Source of the DNA: Micromonospora sp. WMMA1363
GTDB lineage: Bacteria > Actinomycetota > Actinomycetes > Mycobacteriales > Micromonosporaceae
Length of the DNA: 64,000 bases
Reading direction: 5' to 3'
Assembly: GCF_030345795.1 (NCBI RefSeq)
Contig: NZ_JAUALB010000001.1
Span: 3,960,001 to 4,024,000 of the forward strand
Part shown: one piece after another, positions 35,637 to 44,635 of the stretch
How the letters are laid out: the number at the start of each line of letters is the position of its first letter
Numbering within the stretch: position 1 is the first letter of the stretch
Notes under the pieces: generated by a model
Told to the model about the DNA's origin: nothing
The model's database searches: none
Seen by the model: only the letters and a program-made list of their open reading frames with translations
Made by a program: the position numbers and the translations under genes

Positions 35637-36158
35637 GAAAGACGCTCCATTCGGGGGTCGACACCCACACACACCCGAGGGAGTCAGGGCGCAGGGGTAC
35701 AAGCACCGTCCGGCGCTCACCAAACAAGAAAGGGCAAAACAAGGAAGAGCCAACGGCCACCGCCACGCCCGGGGGGACACGCACACGGCGCCGGGTCCAG
35801 ATGTAACGACCGGCGGCCCACCACCATTCCCGGCGGACCCACACCCGCTCACCAGCGGGCACTCCCACGGCCGTCGCCACCGTGCAACGCCCCCACCCCC
35901 ACCGGCATTCCACCACCAGCCCACCCCCGGGCACACCCCACACCGGCATCAACCAGACACCCACGACACACCACCGGCCTTCCCCGAACCCGACACGGCT
36001 GGGACGTTCGCGCGGTCCGGTCAGGGTGGCCCAGTCGCGGTAGTCGGCGAGCGGTTGACGGCGTCCAGGTCCGCGAGGTGCCGCCAGGCCGATCGACACC
36101 GCCGCATCGCGAATTGGCTGCCTGCACAAGCAACTGGTCGGGACCGGCTTGCGTTCGC
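35637..36158. other. Non-coding stretch between lysozyme-like gene and IS3 copy 2
   Basis: About 520 bp, C-rich on the plus strand (many ccaccc and accccc runs). No frame looks coding. It contains the promoter and long leader of the lysozyme-like gene. The IS inserted at its right end. Confidence 0.35.
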
Positions 36159-36195
36159 GCCTCGGAACGTGTCAAGGGATTGAGGCCAACGGGAG

Positions 36196-37191
36196 TTAAG
36201 CGGCTTGTCGTTGTGGCTCGGGCTTGTTGATCCAGACCTGTCCGGGCAGGTCGAGGATTTTGGGCAGGGGCCGGGTGGTGCCGAACCGTTCCGGGTGCGC
36301 CGTGCGGGCTGCGGCGAGGGTGTCCTCGCGGTTGGCGCGGACGGTGTGGTGACGGTCGTGGTGGACGTCGGCGGGGGTGTGTAGGCCGATCCCGGAGTGC
36401 CGGTGGGCGTGGTTGTACCAGGTCACGAAGTCGTTCATGAACGCTCGCGCCTGGGCGAGGGACGCGAATCGGTCCGGGAAGACCGGCGCGTACTTCAACG
36501 TCTTGAACCAGGCCTCGCTGTACGGGTTGTCGTTGGACACCTTCGGCCGGGAGTGCGAGCGGGTCACGTCGAGGTCTTCGAGCAGGTCAGCCACCGATTT
36601 CGACGTCATCGACGTGCCGCGGTCGGCGTGCACGACGTGCGGGACGCCATGGACACCGAACACCTCGCGCATCATCGACTCCGCGAGGGGGCCGGACTCG
36701 CGGGCGTGCACACGGGCACCGACGATGTACCGGGAGTAGATGTCGATCATCACGTAGGCGTCGTAGTAGACGCCCTTCGCAGGTCCGGCCAACTTCGTGA
36801 TGTCCCAGCTGTAGACCTGCCGCGGGGCGTCAGCGACCAGCTCGGGACGCCGGCGGGCCGGGTGCCGGGCCAGCCTGCGCCGCTCGCGCGCCTGTGCGTG
36901 CTCGCGCAGAACCCGATACATAGTGGCGATCGAACCGACGTACACGCCCTGGTCCAGCAGCGCCGCGTAGATCTGGGCCGGGGCCGCGTCGACGAACTCC
37001 GCACTGTTCACCAGGCGCAGGACCTGCTCACGTTCGGCCGGGGTGAGCGCGTTCGCCGGTGTCCGCCGCACCGGCGCCGCCCGTGTCGGCCGCCGCCGGT
37101 CCCGGTCCGCGCTGGACCGGGCGATCCCGGTCAACCGCTTCGCGTCCCGCGTCGTGATCCTCGCACTGGTCAGCTCGTGATAGGCGGCCAT
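36196..37191 (-). CDS. IS3-family transposase OrfB, copy 2
   Basis: Same 331-aa protein as at 21792-22787, DDE core intact, ATG overlapping the orfA stop (TGATG). Confidence 0.93.
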   Translation of the reverse strand: MAAYHELTSARITTRDAKRLTGIARSSADRDRRRPTRAAPVRRTPANALTPAEREQVLRLVNSAEFVDAAPAQIYAALLDQGVYVGSIATMYRVLREHAQARERRRLARHPARRRPELVADAPRQVYSWDITKLAGPAKGVYYDAYVMIDIYSRYIVGARVHARESGPLAESMMREVFGVHGVPHVVHADRGTSMTSKSVADLLEDLDVTRSHSRPKVSNDNPYSEAWFKTLKYAPVFPDRFASLAQARAFMNDFVTWYNHAHRHSGIGLHTPADVHHDRHHTVRANREDTLAAARTAHPERFGTTRPLPKILDLPGQVWINKPEPQRQAA

Positions 37192-37595
37192 CAGCGCCTG
37201 CCGAGCCCGAACACGTCCGGACCGTCCGGCTCGCTCCTGGAGATGTCCTCCAAGAGCTCTCGCGCTTTTCCCATGATCGTCAACGCCGTCTCGGTCCGCG
37301 CCAGCTTCGCCTGCGCCAGCTCCAGCTCACGCCGCAACCGGGCGATCTCGGCCTGCTCCGCCGACGGCCTCCCGACCGTCTCACCCGCCGGCTTGCCCTG
37401 CAACAGCCCGGCATCACGGGCCCGGCGCCACTCCGACATCAACGACGAGTACAAACCCTCACGCCGCAGGAACGCACCACCCTCACCAGCCGCGACGGCC
37501 TGCTCATACCCGGCCAGCAACTCCAACTTCTGCCCCGGCGTGAACGACCGACGTGCCCGCGGCCCGCCTGAACGCGGACCCTTCTTGCCACTCAT
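37191..37595 (-). CDS. IS3-family transposase OrfA, copy 2
   Basis: Same HTH plus coiled-coil protein as at 22787-23191. ATG at 37595; intact. Confidence 0.9.
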   Translation of the reverse strand: MSGKKGPRSGGPRARRSFTPGQKLELLAGYEQAVAAGEGGAFLRREGLYSSLMSEWRRARDAGLLQGKPAGETVGRPSAEQAEIARLRRELELAQAKLARTETALTIMGKARELLEDISRSEPDGPDVFGLGRR

Positions 37596-37806
37596 GACCC
37601 CATCCTGGGCCGTCACGACGTCAACAGCAGCATCCAACGCTTCTCGATCCTGAACTCGCCCTGTCCGGCGGACTTGCTATGAACCGCTGGCCTCAACTCA
37701 CCCTGGCAGACAGGGCCTGAGCGGCACGGCTGGGGTGGCCACGAAGGGCTTTGCCAAAACAGCATGTTCCTTTGCCACCATCCCCCGGTCGTCGCATGCT
37801 GTGCAC

Positions 37807-38182
37807 ATGAGCAAAACGAACTTGGTGCAATCGAACATCCGGCCGTGGGATGTCGTGGTCATCGACGGCGGCGCCGCGGGTCTGTCCGGCGGCACCGAGC
37901 CTGGGGCGGGCACGGCGCTCGGTCCTGGTGGTCGGCGCGGGCGAACCGCGCAACGCTCCGGCGGTCAACGTAGGTGCTCACGGCATCCTCGGCCGCGAGG
38001 GAATCTCGCCGCTGGAGCTGCTGCGTCTGGGCCGAGAAGAAGTCGCGGCCGACGGCGTTCAGGTCGTCAGGGCACGGGTCGCCGAGGTTCTTCGGGACGG
38101 TGACGGCTACGGTGTGGTGACGGAGGACGGGCAGCGCGTGCAAGCGCGGCAGGTGCTGCTGCTCATGCTGGTCTTGACCTAA
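37807..38182 (+). pseudogene. Thioredoxin-reductase-like flavoprotein relic
   Basis: Starts MSKTNLVQSN and has the FAD-binding WDVVVIDGGAAGLSG motif. An extra base near 37892 then shifts the frame; in the next frame the family sequence continues (RRSVLVVGAGEPRNAP, HGILGREGISPLELL, VRARVAEVLRDG). The gene stops early after RQVLLLMLVLT, where sequence of a different gene (an MFS transporter) begins. The C-terminal two thirds, including any CxxC and the NAD(P) domain, are missing. Confidence 0.8.
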
Positions 38183-38590
38183 TACCTCCAGGTCAGCCTC
38201 GGCTACCAGCCGCTCCGCGCCGGACTGGCCTTTCTCCCCTTCCGCGCCGGCATCGCCGCCGCCACCCTCGGCGCCTCACTGGCCCCAAGATCGGCCCCAG
38301 GCGACCGATGGCGAGCGGGATCGCAGTGGCCCTGATCGGCACGCCGTTGCTGCTCATGGTCGCAGCCAGCAGCGGCTTCCTCGCCGACCACAGCGGCACG
38401 ATCACACCGGCGGTACGCCTGGACGGACACGTCCACGGATACCACATAGCGTTGATCGCGAGCGCCGTCGCATTCGCCCTCGCGCTCGCCACGGTGGCCC
38501 TGCTGATCAAGAAGCGCACTCGCACCGACGTCCCGCCGACACCCTCGTCCACGTCGGCTGACCCAAACCACCTAGGCGGAAGAGAGCCTT
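38162..38590 (+). pseudogene. MFS drug-efflux transporter relic (EmrB/QacA type)
   Basis: The stretch encodes membrane segments of a 14-helix-type MFS protein: LLLMLVLT, then (after a TAA) YLQVSLGYQPLRAGLAFLPF and AGIAAATLGASLAP. A frameshift near 38290 leads to PMASGIAVALIGTPLLLMVAASSGF and a last helix HIALIASAVAFALALATVALLI. N-terminal and central parts are missing. It is fused to the preceding flavoprotein relic, so one deletion probably removed the sequence between them. Confidence 0.75.
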
Positions 38591-38592
38591 TC

Positions 38593-39270
38593 ATGAGTAC
38601 CGACAGCGACTCCGCAGCATTCTGGGAGAACCACTACTCGCGCCTCGACGAACAGTGGGGCACCAAGCCCAACGCCGTTCTCGAAGAACTCGTCACCACG
38701 CTCGCGCCCGAGGCGGGCACTGCACTGGACCTGGGCTGTGGGCACGGCGGCGACGCGATCTGGCTCGCTGTCCGAGGCTGGGACGTCACCGCCGTCGACG
38801 TCGCGCCCACCGCCCTGCAACGCGTGGCCACCGGCGCCCACGCCAACGGCGTAGCCGAGCGGGTGCACCCCGCCCGGCACGACCTGGCCCACGACTTTCC
38901 CGCGGGCCGTTTCGACCTGGTCAACGCCAGCTACTTCCACACCCCCCTCGACATTCCCCGGGCGAAGGTGCTGCGCCGCGCGGCTGCGGCGGTCGCCGAC
39001 GGCGGACTGCTGATCATCGTGGAACACGCGTCCGTCGCCCCCTGGTCCTGGCAGGCCGGCGAGGACGTGCACTTCCCACGCCCCGAGGAGGTCCTGGCAT
39101 CGCTGGAACTCGACGACGCCAGGTGGACGGCCGAACGCTGCCACGCACCCCAGCGCACCGCAACTGGCCCCCAGGGGCAGACGGCCATGGTCACCGACAA
39201 CGTGCTGGCCTTGCGCCGCACCCCTGAGGGGGCGTCAGATACCGGTGATCCGAGTGTTACCTGGCCTTAG
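38593..39270 (+). CDS. Class I SAM-dependent methyltransferase (225 aa)
   Basis: ATG at 38593 with GGAAGAGAG upstream. Motif I is ALDLGCGHGGDAIWLA, motif II DVTAVDVAPTALQR, with the later RFDLVNASYFHTPL and LIIVEHAS. This is the typical TehB/UbiE-like Rossmann methyltransferase fold. It seems intact although it follows two decayed genes, with which it probably once formed a resistance or detoxification operon. Substrate unknown. Confidence 0.88.
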   Translation: MSTDSDSAAFWENHYSRLDEQWGTKPNAVLEELVTTLAPEAGTALDLGCGHGGDAIWLAVRGWDVTAVDVAPTALQRVATGAHANGVAERVHPARHDLAHDFPAGRFDLVNASYFHTPLDIPRAKVLRRAAAAVADGGLLIIVEHASVAPWSWQAGEDVHFPRPEEVLASLELDDARWTAERCHAPQRTATGPQGQTAMVTDNVLALRRTPEGASDTGDPSVTWP

Positions 39271-39424
39271 CTGTATCGCCGGGTTGGGTGGTTTCGGCGG
39301 TGAGCCGCCTGGCAAAATCGCCGATCCCGGTTGGGGCGATCAAGATGACCAACGCGGTTGCCGCACTCATACCCCACGCCGCCGCCCGACACCGGAGCCA
39401 AGAGCCCTGGATCGCCAGGACCGG

Positions 39425-40456
39425 CTACTCGGCGGGCATCGTCACCCGCAGTTGGCGAAGCAGGCCGCCATAGTCCTCGTCGTCGTCACCGATGAAGATC
39501 GGGAGCGAGCCGGCGACCAGTCCGACGCCCTCGACCTTGAGTCCTGAGCTGCGGGCGAGCTGCTGTGGCGGCTCGACCGGAAGCAGCCTCGCGCCGAGGG
39601 GGCCGCCAGCCCTAACCTGGGCCGCGCGGTACACGGCACTGTCGAAGGGACCGAGGTCGCCGGGATCATAGGCGGACGAGACGTAGATGTTGCCCCTCGC
39701 GTCGATGTCCATGCCCGAGGCGGGGCGGGCACCCGGCGGCACCGGCGCCGTGAAGGGCACTGACGTCCACCGCTGACCGAACCTGATCTCCCCGTCTTCG
39801 GTGACCAGCAGGCGGGTCATGTTGATGGTGGTGGTGTCACTTCCCTCCGCCCGTTCGGCGTACAGGAAGTAGTCCCTTCCGCGGATCGTTGCAACGGCCG
39901 TTGCTTCGACGTTGACGAGCGGCTCGGGCGTCTCGGGCCACGGCACCGCGTTCACGATTTCGACGTCGAAGTCGTCGTCCCACCGGGCGAGATAGATGGT
40001 GGGGTCCGGGTCGTCCCCGTCAGCGTTGCTCTCCGCCAGCAGGGCCTCGTTACGGCCGGGCAACCGGGCGATGCTCTCGAGGTCATTCGGCACGTCGGGA
40101 AAGTCGACGAAGAGTTCCTCGACGATGATTCCGTTCGGATCGACGGGCGTCCGCACGATCGAGAGGCGTGGCAGGTCGCGTTCCTCGTCGTTGTCCCTCG
40201 TGTCGTGGCAGACCAGGAACACCTCCTGGGACACGTCCTCGCTCTCCTCGGTGGCGAGCCAGGCGATGCCGCTGAACTCGCGTGGTGCCCTGATCTCGCC
40301 CTCACCGGTCAACGACGGCACTCCATAGCGGCTGTCGACCGGCCGATAGTCCTGTTCATGCTGGCCGTGAGCTGACGCGGACGCGGCGGGCGCAAGCAGA
40401 CTCAGCCCGGCGACAGCCGGCAGTAGACGATGTGCAATGAACCGACGTCGAATCAT
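39425..40456 (-). CDS. Secreted protein of unrecognised family, possible beta-propeller (343 aa)
   Basis: ATG at 40456 after GGAGGGGAGACAG. A clear signal peptide (HRLLPAVAGLSLLAPAASASA) indicates export. The mature part has repeated strand-turn units (FSGIAWLATEES; DLESIARLPGRNEALLAE; GMDIDARGNIYVSSAYDPGD; LKVEGVGLVAGSLPIFIGDD), reminiscent of esterase-like phytase or beta-propeller proteins. I cannot assign an activity. Monocistronic. Confidence 0.75.
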   Translation of the reverse strand: MIRRRFIAHRLLPAVAGLSLLAPAASASAHGQHEQDYRPVDSRYGVPSLTGEGEIRAPREFSGIAWLATEESEDVSQEVFLVCHDTRDNDEERDLPRLSIVRTPVDPNGIIVEELFVDFPDVPNDLESIARLPGRNEALLAESNADGDDPDPTIYLARWDDDFDVEIVNAVPWPETPEPLVNVEATAVATIRGRDYFLYAERAEGSDTTTINMTRLLVTEDGEIRFGQRWTSVPFTAPVPPGARPASGMDIDARGNIYVSSAYDPGDLGPFDSAVYRAAQVRAGGPLGARLLPVEPPQQLARSSGLKVEGVGLVAGSLPIFIGDDDEDYGGLLRQLRVTMPAE

Positions 40457-40542
40457 CTGTCTCCCCTCCTCTTGCGGGCACGACCGCCCGCTCAGCACAA
40501 ACGTAAGACTGCTTCGTGATTCGGTGGGGCTTTCATGTCCCG

Positions 40543-40875
40543 TTACTGCTTTAGGTGGTCCACCGGGTCGCCCCGGTCGGCCAGCTCGCGCAGGATCGGC
40601 GTCTGCGGCACGGCTCCGGAGATATCGGCGGCCTCGGCACCAGGGGGCACCGGGCCTCTCCGGCGGTTTCGGCAAACGCTTCGACCGTGCGGCAGGTGAA
40701 CACGTCCCGGGGGGTGATCAGAAGTCCGGCGGCTACCCGCCTCCCGACCGAACCGACCGCCGAGGGACCGAAGCGCACACCGTCGGTCCTGGTCAACGGC
40801 GTGGGCGGCAACCGGGTCGTGCGCCGTGTTCTGGCACCCGCGAACCACGCGCTCCCCGGCCCATCAGCGGTCACC
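40543..40875 (-). pseudogene. Relic of a non-ribosomal peptide synthetase (carrier to condensation/epimerisation junction)
   Basis: In one minus frame the text AAGLLITPRDVFTCRTVEAFAETA matches the end of an NRPS carrier domain and its linker. In the next frame GAVPQTPILRELADRG, then a stop after DHLKQ, matches the start of the following condensation/epimerisation domain (plTPimreL..rG). A frameshift separates them and all other NRPS sequence is missing. A decayed fragment of a lost cluster. Confidence 0.7.
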
Positions 40876-41020
40876 GGGTGCGTGGCGTTGGGCGGGCGTC
40901 ATCGGCCGTCACTGGGGTGAACCCGCCGCGCTCAGCGGTAGATGCCGACGTGACGAAAACGAGGCACGAAACGACGATCGTGTCGGCCAAGCAGACCATG
41001 CCGGGCAAGCCGGCAGTCGG

Positions 41021-41629
41021 TCAGGATTCCACCCAATGCGACAGAGTCTCGTCGGTGTCCGTGCGCGGTGATAGATGCGCGCGTTCGCCCTGGGCGCCGA
41101 AGAGGGTGAGCAGTTCGGCTGGCTGGGCGTCGGCACTCGCGATCTGGTGTGGTGTGCGGGTGTCGAACTCTGCGGCTTCGCCGGGGCCGAGCTGGTATTG
41201 CTGATCGCCGAGGATCAGACGGACACGCCCGTTGAGCACGTAGAACCATTCGTACCCGTCGTGGGTCTGCAGTGTCGTGGGCGGCGGAACGGCAGGCGGG
41301 TAGATCACCTTGTATGCCTGGATGCCTCCGGGGCGTCGGGTCAGGGGCACGACGGTGAAGCCGGCTCGCCGGATGGGACGCAGGTGGATGCGTGGGTCGC
41401 CGGTGGGCGGCGCCGCGACCAGGTCATCGAGAGGGACGCCGTACACCCGTGCCAGTGGCAGCAACTGCTCCAGCGTCGGGCGCAGTTTTCCGTTCTCGAG
41501 ACGCGACAGTGTGCTGGGGGTCAGGCCGGTCTCGGCCGCTAGGACAGCCAGCGAGATGTTTCGCGCCCGGCGCAGCGCACCCAGCCGCGGACCGACCCCC
41601 GCGAGGACTCTCTGTTCGGCGGCATTCAT
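41021..41629 (-). CDS. XRE-family regulator with cupin domain, paralogue 2
   Basis: 202 aa. HTH: LGALRRARNISLAVLAAETG, LTPSTLSRLENGKLRPTLE. Cupin: DGYEWFYVLNGRVRLILGDQ and GPGEAAEFDTRTPHQIA. It is closely similar throughout to the protein at 34135-34725. ATG 41629 chosen by that alignment. Divergent from the epoxide-hydrolase-like gene 77 bp away, which it probably controls. Confidence 0.92.
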   Translation of the reverse strand: MNAAEQRVLAGVGPRLGALRRARNISLAVLAAETGLTPSTLSRLENGKLRPTLEQLLPLARVYGVPLDDLVAAPPTGDPRIHLRPIRRAGFTVVPLTRRPGGIQAYKVIYPPAVPPPTTLQTHDGYEWFYVLNGRVRLILGDQQYQLGPGEAAEFDTRTPHQIASADAQPAELLTLFGAQGERAHLSPRTDTDETLSHWVES

Positions 41630-41639
41630 GATTCCATGA

Positions 41640-41672
41640 TGCGGATCCGCAACGTTCTTCGCAAATGCGGAA
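41640..41672. promoter_or_regulatory. Candidate operator in the XRE-cupin / hydrolase divergent promoter
   Basis: A perfect 12-bp palindrome tgcggatccgca (41640-41651) is followed 14 bp later by a third copy of tgcgga (41666-41671) within ttcgcaaatgcggaa. It sits 11 bp upstream of the regulator start and in front of the divergent hydrolase, the usual place for an autoregulated XRE operator. Confidence 0.55.
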
Positions 41673-41705
41673 CAGGCCAGGTCATGCTGGTCGCGGAGGT
41701 AACCG

Positions 41706-42773
41706 ATGCTCTTACAGGCAGCAACTTCGAGAACCACGGCCCGGTGGCCGCGCGCCGTGGCAGCCGTCGCGGCCACGCTTCTTTTGACGGCGGGGTGCAC
41801 GACGGCCGACAGCCAGGCGAAGAACGCGGCGGCAGGGAAGGCGTCCGGGGCAGCTGCCCCGGGCTACGACTCCGCCACCCGAGACGACGTCGAGTTCAAC
41901 CGCCGATTCTCTCACCGGACCGCCGATGTCGACGGCTTGACGATGCACTACGTCACCGGCGGGACCGGCGAGCCGCTCGTCCTCCTGCACGGCTGGCCGC
42001 AGTCGTGGTTCGAGTGGCGCGGCATCATGCCGACGCTGGCCGAGAAGTACACGGTGTACGCGTTGGACCTGCCCGGTCTCGGTGACAGCGTGGGTGCGCC
42101 AACGGGGTACGACAAAGCAACCCTCGCCCGGTATGTGCATGAACTGCTCGCCGACAAGCTCGGCCTGCGCAGGATCAACCTGGTCGGACACGACCTGGGC
42201 GCCGGGGTCGGCTTCCAGTACGCCGCGCAGTTCCCGGACGAAGTGATCAAGTACGCGCATCTCGACTATCCACTCCCGGGCCCGGCGCTCAGCGCGAACA
42301 ACTACCGCCAGGTCAGCTGGCACATGTCGTTCCACAACCAGAACGGATTCCCCGAGGTACTCGTCGACGACGACGTACGCGACTATCTCTCGCTCTTCTA
42401 CGGATACGTCGCCTATGGCGGGACGAGCTTCGGCGGGTCCGGCGCAACGGCCCCGTTCACCGCCGAGCAAATCGACGAGTACGCCCGCACATACCAGCGT
42501 CCGCAGGTCTTGACCGGCGGCTTCGAGCTCTACCGCACCTTGGACGCCGACGAGCGGGACAACATAGCCGCGAAACCGATCACCATGCCGACGATGCTGA
42601 TGACAGCCCACGGCGCGCTCGACTTCACCCGCTCGACGGTCCAGCCCCGCATGTCCACCATCACCCGCGCTGTCGAGGTTCCCCATTCGGGCCACTGGCT
42701 GCCCGAGGAGAACCCGCAGTTCGTGACCACCGAGCTGATGGAGTTCTTCGCCCGAGGAGCCGGCCGAAGCTGA
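41706..42773 (+). CDS. Epoxide-hydrolase-like alpha/beta hydrolase, lipoprotein
   Basis: 355 aa; ATG after GGAGGTAACCG. The N-terminus is a lipoprotein signal (VAAVAATLLLTAGCTT) with the lipobox Cys, so the enzyme should be anchored outside the membrane. The hydrolase core has LLHGWPQSWFEWR (oxyanion HGxP), the nucleophile elbow GHDLGAGVGF with Asp, as in epoxide hydrolases and haloalkane dehalogenases, and the late catalytic His in VPHSGHWLPEE. The stop overlaps the next start (TGATG). Probably under control of the divergent XRE-cupin regulator. Confidence 0.9.
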   Translation: MLLQAATSRTTARWPRAVAAVAATLLLTAGCTTADSQAKNAAAGKASGAAAPGYDSATRDDVEFNRRFSHRTADVDGLTMHYVTGGTGEPLVLLHGWPQSWFEWRGIMPTLAEKYTVYALDLPGLGDSVGAPTGYDKATLARYVHELLADKLGLRRINLVGHDLGAGVGFQYAAQFPDEVIKYAHLDYPLPGPALSANNYRQVSWHMSFHNQNGFPEVLVDDDVRDYLSLFYGYVAYGGTSFGGSGATAPFTAEQIDEYARTYQRPQVLTGGFELYRTLDADERDNIAAKPITMPTMLMTAHGALDFTRSTVQPRMSTITRAVEVPHSGHWLPEENPQFVTTELMEFFARGAGRS

Positions 42774-43270
42774 TGTCCCCACCCCAAACCCGGAATCGCA
42801 GGGCCACCGGGCCGGCGTGGACCGCCCCCGACGAGAGGTCCACCTTGGTGGGATTCCTCGACTACCTGCGCGACTCGATCGCGGACAAGATAGCCGACGT
42901 ACCGGAACCAGCCGTTCGCACCGCCGGCGTACCCTCCGGCACCAGCCTCCTCGGGTTGATCAAACACCTGACCACCGTCGAACGGTTCTACTTCCTCGAA
43001 GAACCGATCACCAACATTCGCCGCGCCTTTCGCCCCACCCGCGAGGACACGATCGCGAGTGTGCTCGCCGACTACCGCAGAACGACCGCGCAGGCGAACC
43101 AGATCATCGACACCTGGACCGACCTGGCACAGCCCGCACCCCGACTCCCAGGCCAAACACTCGCCCCGTCCCAACGATGGGTTCTGGTGCACATGATCGA
43201 AGAAACCGGGCGGCACGCCGGTCACGCCGACATCATCCGCGAACAGATCGACGGCTCGACCGGCCGCTGA
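42773..43270 (+). CDS. DinB/DUF664-type metal-binding protein (165 aa)
   Basis: A four-helix DinB-fold protein. The His ligands are in LGLIKHLTTVERFYF and HMIEETGRHAGHADIIREQIDG, the standard DUF664 end. Such proteins include mycothiol- or bacillithiol-dependent transferases. Translationally coupled to the hydrolase (one shared base), suggesting joint detoxification of an electrophile; that is inference. Confidence 0.9.
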   Translation: MSPPQTRNRRATGPAWTAPDERSTLVGFLDYLRDSIADKIADVPEPAVRTAGVPSGTSLLGLIKHLTTVERFYFLEEPITNIRRAFRPTREDTIASVLADYRRTTAQANQIIDTWTDLAQPAPRLPGQTLAPSQRWVLVHMIEETGRHAGHADIIREQIDGSTGR

Positions 43271-43325
43271 CAACACACCACCACGGTCAGGACATGAAAG
43301 GACTGAGCCCGCCGTGTCCAGCGCA

Positions 43326-43366
43326 CCGGCCACCGTCACCGCTGATCATGCGGTGACGGTGGCCGG
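43326..43366. terminator. 17-bp perfect hairpin with a stop codon in its loop
   Basis: Stem ccggccaccgtcaccgc / gcggtgacggtggccgg with loop tgatcat. The minus-strand CooC-like gene ends in the loop (TGA at 43346-43348), so half of the stem encodes its last residues (VPATVTA). The DinB gene ends 55 bp to the left. This can serve as a bidirectional terminator for the convergent pair. Confidence 0.75.
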
Positions 43367-44317
43367 CACGGTGAGGACTTGCGGTCCCATCTGGAAGTCG
43401 GGGTCGATCTGCGTGGTGAGGTCGGCTCCGGCGCGATCGTTGGCCCAGGCTGCCGCGTTGCGGCGGTGGAATTCGTGGGCCCAGCGGGTGAAGGCGGTCC
43501 AGTCCTGGACGCCCCGGTCGACCGCTTCCGTCAGCTGTCCGACCGCGGCCCGATTAACGCTTTCGAGCTCGTTCAGCGGCCCCACGGTGCCGCGTTCGGC
43601 CCGTCGCACGTACGTCGAGCGGCTCACCCAGGTGAGGAGGTCGGTGCCGGCGTGCTCACGCAGGAACTCGACATCCGTCGCGTCCTCCACCTTGTTGCCG
43701 ACGACGGACAGGGCCACTCCGTAGTCGCGGGCGTAGCCGGCGTACTGACGGTAGACGCCGACACTGCGTACCGTCGGCTCGCAGACCAGGAAGGTGCGGT
43801 CGAAGCGGGTGAACAGTCCCGAGGCGAACGAGTCGGCGCCGGCGGTCATGTCCACCACCACGTACTCCCCGGACCCGTCGACCATGTGGTTGAGCAGCAA
43901 CTCGACCGCGCCGACCTTGGAGTGGTAGCAGGCGACGCCGAGGTCCTCAGCGGTGAACTCACCGGTCACCGCAAGCCGGACACCACCCACCGTCCGGACG
44001 CACGCCGAGTAGACCGGGTTGTCCTCCACCACCCGCAGCAGGCGCGAGCCGGCCCCCGGCGGGGTGGTCTTCACCATCTCGGCGGCGGAGCCGATGCGAG
44101 GATTGTCGCCCCGGAGGTAATCCTTGATCATGGGCAGGTTCTCGCCGAGCGGGGTCGTGGTGGCGCCCACCGACCCGCCGAGGGCCACTGCGAGGTGTTG
44201 GTTGATGTCGGCGTCGATGGCCAGCACCGGCCTTCCCTGCGTTGCGAGGTGCCGGGCGAACAGCGCGGCCAGGGTGGTCTTCCCGCTGCCGCCCTTGCCG
44301 ACGAACGCGACCTTCAT
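43346..44317 (-). CDS. CooC/MinD-like P-loop ATPase (323 aa)
   Basis: A deviant Walker A (FVGKGGSGKTTLAALFARHL), the switch region LAIDADINQHLAVALGG, EYVVVDMTAGADSFASGLF (Walker B) and the later VVGNKVEDATDVEFL place it with the CooC/ParA/MinD group. Its members often help load metal into enzymes. ATG at 44317. A 16-bp dyad lies 18 bp upstream and is shared with the SCO5389-type gene. No Cys pair for metal is obvious. Confidence 0.85.
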   Translation of the reverse strand: MKVAFVGKGGSGKTTLAALFARHLATQGRPVLAIDADINQHLAVALGGSVGATTTPLGENLPMIKDYLRGDNPRIGSAAEMVKTTPPGAGSRLLRVVEDNPVYSACVRTVGGVRLAVTGEFTAEDLGVACYHSKVGAVELLLNHMVDGSGEYVVVDMTAGADSFASGLFTRFDRTFLVCEPTVRSVGVYRQYAGYARDYGVALSVVGNKVEDATDVEFLREHAGTDLLTWVSRSTYVRRAERGTVGPLNELESVNRAAVGQLTEAVDRGVQDWTAFTRWAHEFHRRNAAAWANDRAGADLTTQIDPDFQMGPQVLTVPATVTA

Positions 44318-44334
44318 CGCACGACCCCCGCAAC

Positions 44335-44350
44335 GCTAACGGTAATCGTT
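44335..44350. promoter_or_regulatory. Dyad GCTAACGGTAATCGTT upstream of CooC-like gene
   Basis: Half-sites AACGg and TCGTT flank three bases. The same 16-mer with two changes occurs inverted at 45053-45068 before the SCO5389-family gene. The size and AT-rich centre are like Fur/Zur-family boxes of high-GC actinomycetes, but the identity of the regulator is inference. Confidence 0.55.
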
Positions 44351-44360
44351 TCCATGTAGG

Positions 44361-44635
44361 CACCGTAACGGATCCTGGAGCTGTCCGGGCGGCGACCCGC
44401 CAACGTGTCCACCGGTCGACACGCGGCCGTCCGATGGTTGAGCGGTCAGCGCTGCCGGCCGGCGTCGGTGCGATGCCACGCTCGTGGCGAGGACACCTCG
44501 GTCCCACCGTCCACGGCCCGGCCATACTGGTGGGCGTCCGCCAGAGCCGCCGCGTGGGTGCCGCGTGGGTGCCGCCCGGCGAGCAGGAACAGGTGGACAT
44601 CCACCTCCCGGCCCGCCCGCCGGGCGGTGACCGGG
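44361..44635. other. Spacer between CooC-like gene and SCO5389-family gene
   Basis: About 275 bp without a supported gene. Frames here lack a start with a ribosome-binding site and match nothing I know. Confidence 0.35.

Larger units (their letters stand above)
36163..37714. mobile_element. IS3-family insertion sequence, copy 2 (1552 bp)
   Basis: Same ends, length and gene content as copy 1 at 21759, with its own 4-bp target duplication gcct (36159-36162 and 37715-37718). Confidence 0.93.
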
